Shown here: one piece after another, positions 58,068 through 64,000 of the stretch
Layout: each line of letters begins with the position of its first letter
Numbering within the stretch: position 1 is the first letter of the stretch
Origin: Prillingera fragicola
Lineage: Eukaryota; Basidiomycota; Tremellomycetes; Trichosporonales; Trichosporonaceae
Direction of reading: 5' to 3'
NCBI GenBank assembly: GCA_002335605.1
Contig: BEDY01000001.1
Span: 3,658,001 to 3,722,000, forward strand
DNA: 64,000 nt
The notes under the pieces: generated by a model
What the model was told of the DNA's origin: nothing
Seen by the model: the letters and a program-made list of their open reading frames with translations, nothing else
Database searches by the model: none
Made by a program: the position numbers and the translations under genes

Positions 58068-59619
58068 TTAAACGGGCGAGGGGAGGAGCATGCGGCGGGG
58101 GTCCTCGAGGTACTCCTTGATGCGGACGAGGAAGGTGACGGCTTCCCTGCCGTCGAGGAGACGGTGGTCGTAGGTGAGGGCGACAACCATGATGGGGCGG
58201 ATGACAATCTGGCCGTTGACGACGACGGGCTTCTCCTTGATCGAGTGCATGCCGAGGACGGCAGCCTGGGGGAGGTTGATGATGGGAGTGCCGTAGAGCG
58301 AGCCAAAGACACCACCGTTCGAGATGGTAAAGGTGCCGCCCGACATGTCCTCGATCGAGAGCTTGCCGTCACGGGCCTTGACACCAAGGTCGTGGATGGC
58401 GCGCTCAATGTCGATGAGACCCATGTCCTCGACGTTGCGGACGACGGGGGTCACGAGACCCTTGGGCGTAGCAACGGCGACCGAGAGGTCGACGTAGTCG
58501 TGGTAGACAATGTGGTCGTCCTCGATCGAGGCGTTGGCAGCGGGGATCTCACGGAGAGCAAGAGCGGAGGCGCGCGAGAAGGCCGACATGAAGCCGAGCT
58601 TGACACCCTCGTTCTTGAGGACGGAGTCCTTGTAGAGCTTGCGGAAGTCCATGATCGACGACATGTCAATCTCGTTGAAGGTGGTGAGCGAAGCAGCCGA
58701 GTTCTGCGAAGCCTTGAGGCGGGTAGCAATGGTCTGGCGCATGCGGTTCATCTTGACGCGGGTGACGTTGCGGTTGCCGGGGGCAGGCTGGGTCTTGCCA
58801 TCAGACTCGTCCTTCTTGGCGTCCTTCTTGGGGGCAGGGGCCGACTCCTTCTTGGCGGGAGCGGGGGTAGAAGACTTTGCGGGAGCGTCACCGCCAGACG
58901 ACGACTTGGGGGCCTCGCCCTTGGTCTGGGGCTCGGCGTTCTCGGACTCGCCCTTCATCTCCTTGGGGTCGGACGCCTCACCACCAGACGAACCCTCGGG
59001 GGCCTCTCCAGGCTCAATGGTGCAGAGGTCCTGGCCGACGGCGACAGTGTCGTCCTCGTTGGCAAGAAGCTCGACAATCTTGCCCGCCTGGGGCGCGTTG
59101 ACCGAAACGTCAATCTGGCGCGAAGTCAGCACCACAATGCAAAGCGCTGCGAGGTCGCTAAGCCCACCTTGTCGGTCTCAATCGACGCAATCTCCTCATC
59201 CTGGGCAACAAAGTCGCCAACCTGCTTGTTCCACTGTTTCAAAGTGCCCTCAGTGATGGACTCGGCCATCTGGGGGACCTTGACGGTGACGGGGGCTGCG
59301 TGGTCAGTCACTCGCGCCGAGTGATGGAAGGGTTTGCGAGGTTTGCATGCATGCAAAAGCACGTACCGAGCTTGTAGGAAGAGGTGTGGAAGGCGGAGCG
59401 AAGGGTAGGCGCAGCGACCGAGCGAGGCCTGTGAATGCATCAGCTACCATTGTTGCGCGCAGACTGCCTGGTGATTGTTGGTTCGTCCAACAGAGTGACA
59501 TACATTTGCTTGGGGAGGGCGCGCGCGACGGCAAAACCACGGGTGGCAGTGCGACGAGCAGCGGCCGACGAGCCAGCCTTTGCAGCTGCCGAGAGGACGC
59601 GGGTCGGTGTGCGGAGCAT
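58068..59619 (-). CDS. KGD2: 2-oxoglutarate dehydrogenase E2, dihydrolipoamide succinyltransferase
   Basis: Four exons, complement(58068..59114), (59168..59295), (59367..59428) and (59504..59619), give 450 residues. A presequence ([16 protein letters not shown]...[13 protein letters not shown]) precedes the lipoyl domain ([15 protein letters not shown]...ASIETDK, lipoyl Lys at residue 102, exactly at an exon end). An Ala/Pro/Lys-rich linker leads directly to the catalytic domain ([15 protein letters not shown]...[11 protein letters not shown]...[11 protein letters not shown] with the His and Asp of the active site). No separate E1/E3-binding domain is visible, as usual for eukaryotic KGD2. 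The enzyme works in the TCA cycle in the matrix. High Lys AAG and C/G-ending codons suggest strong expression. Confidence 0.95.
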
Positions 59620-60462
59620 GATGGATTTGTTGTTGGAGAGGTGAGGGAGGGAGACGAGGTGACGATGAGGAAGGTAGGGGTGGTAAAAGATGACACGGCA
59701 GGCAGCAGCAGTAGCGGGCAGACTGGTCAGGTGATTTTCCCGCCCTGGAGTGAACCGTCTCTGGTCGGTGTGGGTGGATGTGCAGCCAGCCAGCAGCCCA
59801 GCCCTGCACCCGAGCAGCCCAGCTGCCAGCCAGCCAGCCAGCCGGCCGCATCGGTGTCCCCAGCCCAGGCCCCCTGCAGCGAGCGAGACCTGCCTGCCGC
59901 GCTCTCGGCTGTCAATGACGGAGAAGAGTGCAAAACTACTCCCGTAGACTATTCCGTGGTCGCCGACCAAAGCCGAGCGACCGGCAGACGGGGCAGCGAC
60001 AGCGCCAGGCATCCTCGCTTCCCCGAAGTGCAGCGACACGTGGTGATTACGTCACCCACCCCAAACGACCGATGTTGCGTTCAGTCATGACTGCATCGTG
60101 ACTGCATCTCTGCATCGTTGTCTCGCAGGGTCTATGTATGCTTTGGGGCTCGCTGGTGCTGATGGACTGACGACAATTGACTCTTGCACAGACACTCTCG
60201 CCCACTATTAGCCGTGGATTTCGGCTTCTTGGCCGATCGACACGGCCTCCACACAAACACATTGGGGCGCCGCTGTGCCTGTGTCGGTGTAATACAGCAG
60301 CAACGTATCCACCAAAACCACACTCTTGCGTTCTAATACTGCATGCCCAGACGCGCAGACGTAGCCAACTAGGCAGACCAATGCATCATCGCAGCGCAGC
60401 GCAAAGGGCTCTGTCAGTAACAGTCACCCCATACCCCCACCCGCCACGTGCGGTCCCAGCGC
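59620..60462. other. Intergenic stretch with CCAG-rich repeat
   Basis: KGD2 promoter and upstream flank of tRNA-Leu. Imperfect AGCCAGCCAGC/CAGCCC repeats lie at about 59780-59850. Frames of up to 199 codons here have no recognisable product. Confidence 0.45.
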
Positions 60463-60578
60463 GCAGATATGTCCGAGAGGTTATGGAGGCGGTCTCAAGT
60501 TCAGCAACTTGTCGCCCTACTGAAGCGATTCAGATCCGCTGGCGTTCGCCATCCTGGGTTCGACTCCCAGTGTCTGCA
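60463..60578 (+). tRNA. tRNA-Leu(CAA) with intron
   Basis: Acceptor stem GCAGATA pairs with TGTCTGC (one T-G wobble) and A is the discriminator. The D arm has a three-pair stem (TCC/GGA) around GAGAGGTTAT. The anticodon loop reads CT-CAA-G with anticodon 60496-60498, followed by an intron of about 34 nt (about 60500-60533) that carries ACTTG complementary to the anticodon region, as in other Leu(CAA) precursors. The long variable arm (TGGCG/CGCCA) and T arm (CTGGGTTCGACTCCCAG) are perfect. The top anticodon pair 31:39 seems to be U-U under this folding. TTTTTT (60579-60584) follows as pol III terminator. Confidence 0.85.
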
Positions 60579-60584
60579 TTTTTT
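60579..60584 (+). terminator. Pol III terminator of tRNA-Leu
   Basis: Six T immediately after the discriminator base of tRNA-Leu. Confidence 0.85.
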
Positions 60585-61235
60585 GCTGTTTTGGACTGCA
60601 GAGCGCGTGTCTGAGCGTTCACGGGACAGCCAGGGAGAACAGAGGAAACACAGGGAAGGTGGGGGAGCAGGGTCATGGAATATTCATTATTATTAATTCT
60701 GTGCGGTTGGCTGCGCGGCCGTGCGGATGTCATTGAGCTATGCATACGTGAAATGTGTAGGACTGGTGTGGCTGATTATAGTGGACGGGCCGGCGTACTT
60801 GAACGCAGTATGCATCGAGGAGCAACCTGGGGAAGGCTGACGTGAGATGAATAATTCCTCTCCCCTATAAGAACTTCCATCAGTTTATTTCAATTATCCC
60901 CGCCGTCAACCACAGAAGCAAGTGCAGGATACAAGCTATTCTGTTTCCTTCTGCGAGATCCAAGATTACCCAGTGGGGCACTGACAGTGGTGATATTAGA
61001 AACACGATGCCACAGGCCACACTGGAGGAGCAACTTCCTCCGCACTTCTTGCTTCCGTTCCACCAATCCAAGGCGCTTATGATAACTTCCAGGAACCCAT
61101 TCCATCACAGACGCACATAACACTCCGACTTCACGTGGAATCAAACCCGATTCTTTTCCTATCCTCTCCACCTCTTGTAACCCAACCTGGTTGCCCGGAA
61201 CCCTCAAACTGAAGTAATATTCACTAGTATCATAC
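60585..61235. other. Space between two tRNA genes, holds an unexplained minus-strand frame
   Basis: More A/T-rich than the rest of the window. A minus-strand frame (60890 to about 61230) reads like protein without the G/C third-base bias of real genes here. It runs on through the tRNA-Trp antisense strand, so it is not called as a gene. Confidence 0.4.
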
Positions 61236-61320
61236 GATCCCTTGGCACAGTGGTAGCGCGTGAGATTCCAACTATTCAGCTGGGTCCTCAAGGTCGTCCG
61301 TTCGACCCGGGCAGGGATCG
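61236..61320 (+). tRNA. tRNA-Trp(CCA) with intron
   Basis: Acceptor strands GATCCCT and AGGGATC pair fully, with G as discriminator. D arm GCAC-AGTGGTA-GCGC, anticodon loop TTCCAA with CCA at 61268-61270, intron of about 13 nt (61272-61284), anticodon stem TGAGA/CCTCA with an A-C mismatch at 31:39, variable loop AGGTC and T arm GTCCG-TTCGACC-CGGGC. Anticodon and layout fit nuclear tRNA-Trp. TTTTT at 61337-61341 is the likely pol III terminator. Confidence 0.85.
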
Positions 61321-61336
61321 CTTCAAAGAAGCAATC

Positions 61337-61341
61337 TTTTT
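61337..61341 (+). terminator. Pol III terminator of tRNA-Trp
   Basis: Five T, 17 bases after the 3' end of tRNA-Trp. Confidence 0.7.
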
Positions 61342-61996
61342 GCGTCACTTTTTGTCTCTTTTTATGCAGGCGATGCCGAGAAAGACGAGTTTCGGCGAGA
61401 GGGCGATATTGGGCTGGAAACTGTGATTCCACGGTGATATTGGAGGCTCTTCAAGGCAACGCTGCCACGGCTACACTCTCTGTACTGTTCTGAACACGCT
61501 AGGTACTTTAATTTTGGCGCAGGCTGTTCTAGGTATGTGAAAGCGGGGGAATCTTGCTGCGACAAGTTGACGGAGCTGAGGGGAACCGCTCCTGCCGGTC
61601 AACCACTGCATCCAAGGATCTCTGCCTTACCATGCACAGAGAATACGTTGGAAATGGTACTTCTGATCAAGAAGTTTGAGCTTGTATGCATACGTTGCTC
61701 AGGGAAGATGGAAAATGCTGGTAGCGCTGCCGAACAGGCTTTGATGATAAGCAGACGTGGCTACCAGCCCGATAGCTGGTCGTCACTAGTCGAGTCTGCT
61801 AGGTCCTAGTCCCACTTGGCCCACCTTTCCTCCCACTCAAGCCCCCTCATCGGCCCTTATAACTTTGAAGAAGGAAGGCAGACGAAAGATGAGTGCCACT
61901 TGCCACATTACTAGTGAGATAGCCGTGTGTGTCGCGCCAACAAGCATCATCTGAAACAGGCCCGTACCTGCAAGTCCATATTGCATACAACACTTT
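61342..61996. other. Intergenic stretch after tRNA-Trp, no gene called
   Basis: 3' flank of HIS6 on the minus strand. A 90-codon plus-strand frame (61537-61809) has no motif and lacks the G/C third-base bias. Nothing else recognised. Confidence 0.4.
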
Positions 61997-63048
61997 CTAA
62001 ACCGAAGCCTCCTTGGCCTTTTTGTCCTCTGCGACAAGTTCGTCAAACACGACCCCATTACCGCCAAAGATATCCAATGCACTGCCAAACGTCAGGTCGA
62101 CTTTGCCGTTTGACAGCTGGTCGACGAGCGCGAGGTCGCCCAGCTCCTTGGCGCCGCCGGCGTATGTGCAGGGAATGGAGACCCAGTCGCCGAGGCCTGG
62201 GTGTCAGCCCACCAGTGTATAGCGCAGGTACTGCTCAACTCACTCTTGACCAGCTCCTCGTCAATACCCTGACACAGCCCCTCGACGTCTGCAGCGTGAA
62301 TGAGCAGCTCGGAGCAGTATCCCTCAATCCGCTTGATGCTCTCGCCAGTCACGGCGAGGTCGGTAAGGTTCTTCCAGCCGTTCATGGCGACGATCCAGCC
62401 CTGCTCGCGTTTCCTGCAGCTGCATGTGTCAGGCAGAGGCTACGAACGGCGCGACAGGGAACTGACCTGATATCCACAACAAGACGCTCCTTGCCCACAG
62501 CCTTTGAGATTTCGGCAAGCACGTCCTCGGCAAACTTGCCGTTGGGGAACAGGGCCGAAGTGACGATAACCTTTTCAGCACCAGCGTCCAACCACTCGTG
62601 GGCGTTCTTGACGCTGATGCCGCCGCCGACCTGCAGCCCCTGCGGCCATGCTGCAAGCGCCTCACGGGCTGCCGTGTCGTTGTTCGGGCCGAGCTTGATT
62701 ACGTGCCCGCCGACGAGGGCGTTCTTCCGGTAAAGCTCGGCGTAAAAGGATGGCGGGTTGCTGGGATGTCAGCTCTTGTCATGCCGCAAGGCGGGAGAAT
62801 TGCAGCCTGGTCCGCATCAGGCCCGCCGACTCTGAGAAGAATTGGGACTCAAATGCCCATGGCTGCCACAAAGCGTTCAACTCGGGCAGGCAGACTCACG
62901 TAGCAACAAAGTTCTCCTTCGGTGCAGCCCCCTCCCCCTGGCCGCCAGCAGTCAAGTCGAGCGTCCCGCCCACAATCTGCTTGACAACACCGCCGTGCAG
63001 ATCAATGCACGGACGGAACTGTGAGTGTCTCCTCTGTGTCGTGGACAT
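61997..63048 (-). CDS. HIS6: ProFAR (phosphoribosylformimino-AICAR ribotide) isomerase, histidine biosynthesis
   Basis: Four exons, complement(61997..62196), (62244..62413), (62467..62760) and (62900..63048), give 270 residues; introns are 47, 53 and 139 nt. It starts with [18 protein letters not shown] and contains [79 protein letters not shown] and [15 protein letters not shown], the eukaryotic HIS6 barrel from end to end; the Asp of the first strand and that of the EGL-region are the expected acid/base pair. The enzyme performs the fourth step of histidine synthesis in the cytosol. Length matches the family. Confidence 0.92.
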
Positions 63049-63332
63049 TTGTTCAGTCTAGTGATGTAGACGGTGGACGGTGGGATCGTGGTTGGTGGAA
63101 GAGCGAGTCACGATTGGGATTTCAGAAGTTTAGGTTCCGCTCGAAGCTGGTAAAGCTGCTCAATCGTCTCTTTCTTTCGTTCATGTTGCTCCTCACTTCA
63201 TTCAAGCTGTACACTCTGTACTCTGTGCTGCGCGCTCACTACTGCTGGCCAAAAGGTGTGCTAATATACGGCTATCGCCAATGCATTGGTACTATGCAAA
63301 CTGTTACACCATATGACTCTATACACGTCACT

Positions 63333-64000
63333 CTACAGCTCGCTCGCACGAGGCGCCTTGCGCTTCTTCGTCTTCTTCTTTCCATCCACAACCGGCTCGT
63401 CATCCCCAGGCGTCCCCGGTGTGCTGGGCATCTTACTCGGGGTGGACACACTGCGGGACGAGTGACCGTTGGCCACGCCGTTGGGGCGGTTCTTCTGGCC
63501 CTTGCCAGCCTTGCTTGGCGTTGAGGGTTTGCTGGCCTTGGGAGGCGCCGAGGCGAGCAGGTTCGCAAAGAAACCCTCGAGTTCGTCGACGTCGGCATCA
63601 CGCACGCTACGGAGCGAGTCTGAGGCGAGAGCCAAGGGCGCCGACGTGATCGTCGGGAGGGGGTCGATGAGGATCGCGTCCGTAACGTCCACAACATCCT
63701 CTTCGGGCGAGCCGAGGAGCTCGTCCATGAACGCGTCGAACAGCATGCCGACCGGCGGCAGGGTATGGCTGGGTCCGTCGAACACCTGAGCCGGGTGGCC
63801 CGCAGCACGGCGTTGCAGGGCAGAGATGGCGGCGTTGGCCTGCTCGGGCTCCGGAGCAGCGTCCAGCTCGTCGAGGAAGGCGTCCTTGCCAAACATCTCC
63901 TGCCAGATCGAGGTGGCACGGCGAGCGGGCTGCTGCGCCGCACCAATGGCACGGGCAGCAGGTGCGGCCGAAGCCTGCGTGTCGCCAAAGCGGGCAATTT
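63333..64000 (-). CDS. Unrecognised protein, C-terminal part only
   Basis: The frame runs off the right edge; about 222 residues are visible. An Ala-rich part (AAPAARAIGAAQQPARRATS) leads to WQEMFGKDAFLDELDAAP, an acidic middle (SPEEDVVDVTDAILIDPLP), ADVDELEGFFANLLASAP, and a Lys/Ser/Pro-rich end (KKKTKKRKAPRASEL) that could be a nuclear signal. I do not recognise a family. G/C-ending codons and an open frame support a real gene. It ends 285 bases upstream of HIS6 on the same strand. Confidence 0.55.
   Translation of the reverse strand, partial: IARFGDTQASAAPAARAIGAAQQPARRATSIWQEMFGKDAFLDELDAAPEPEQANAAISALQRRAAGHPAQVFDGPSHTLPPVGMLFDAFMDELLGSPEEDVVDVTDAILIDPLPTITSAPLALASDSLRSVRDADVDELEGFFANLLASAPPKASKPSTPSKAGKGQKNRPNGVANGHSSRSVSTPSKMPSTPGTPGDDEPVVDGKKKTKKRKAPRASEL

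Noticed and set aside
57915..59324. 469-codon open frame on the plus strand opposite KGD2
   Set aside because: It mirrors the KGD2 coding region; G/C third bases of the real gene keep the opposite strand free of stops. The product is a Val/Asp/Gly-rich shadow with no motif.
60890..61432. 180-codon minus-strand frame across tRNA-Trp
   Set aside because: It runs through the antisense of a well-folded tRNA gene and lacks the codon bias of neighbours, so it is not called as a gene; the part outside the tRNA is listed as a finding.
1..64000. CRISPR arrays, bacterial operons, riboswitches, insertion sequences
   Set aside because: No spaced direct repeats, ribosome-binding sites, terminal inverted repeats with transposase, or prokaryote-type gene overlaps; the DNA is plainly eukaryotic nuclear.

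Overview
This window looks like a piece of a nuclear chromosome of a yeast-like or filamentous basidiomycete. The evidence is GC-rich coding DNA, genes split by many very short introns (mostly 33-60 nt, GT...CTGAC/CTAAC...AG, a few near 30 nt), mitochondrial presequences, eukaryotic tRNA genes with introns and pol III T-tracts, and fungal proteins such as a Zn2Cys6 regulator, a perilipin-like protein and cytochrome b2. The intron style and gene set suggest Tremellomycetes, perhaps Trichosporonales; that placement is inference from memory, not a search. All exon coordinates were assembled by hand from splice consensus and reading-frame continuity.

Left part (1-9.1 kb): the 3' end of a nucleotide-sugar/triose-phosphate transporter, then a loose run of small proteins I cannot assign to a family (1080-9063). 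Four have one membrane segment followed by a basic stop and a Pro/Ser/Thr-rich tail; a fifth is only tail-like. All eight introns in this run are phase 0. This is the least explained part of the window and my main candidate for an undescribed family.

Middle (9.3-31.2 kb): mostly housekeeping genes: RNase H2 subunit C with a repeat insert, a perilipin-like lipid-droplet protein, a 3.2 kb stretch without recognisable genes, a Nudix diphosphoinositol-polyphosphate phosphohydrolase, a membrane-anchored hormone-sensitive-lipase-like hydrolase, the four-BRCT replication/checkpoint protein Dpb11/Rad4/TopBP1, mitochondrial lipoate ligase, TRAPPC2L, dynactin subunit 6, a mitochondrial SLS1-like protein and dCMP deaminase.

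Right part (31.7-64 kb): a secreted protein with an LPMO-like mature N-terminus placed tail-to-tail with a secreted intradiol dioxygenase; TTI1; a mitochondrial two-span protein (MRX15/TMEM223-like); a Zn2Cys6 transcription factor; an OSCA/TMEM63-type channel; an HIT hydrolase cut into nine tiny exons; a membrane-anchored lipase; a head-to-head pair of cytochrome b2-type lactate dehydrogenases; the 2-oxoglutarate dehydrogenase E2; tRNA-Leu(CAA) and tRNA-Trp(CCA), both intron-bearing; HIS6; and the 3' part of an unrecognised gene. Several functions converge on mitochondrial carbon metabolism (two lactate dehydrogenases, KGD2 and the lipoate ligase that could lipoylate KGD2) and on DNA replication and repair (RNase H2C, Dpb11, dCMP deaminase). 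I saw no transposase, integrase, CRISPR array or virus-like gene.
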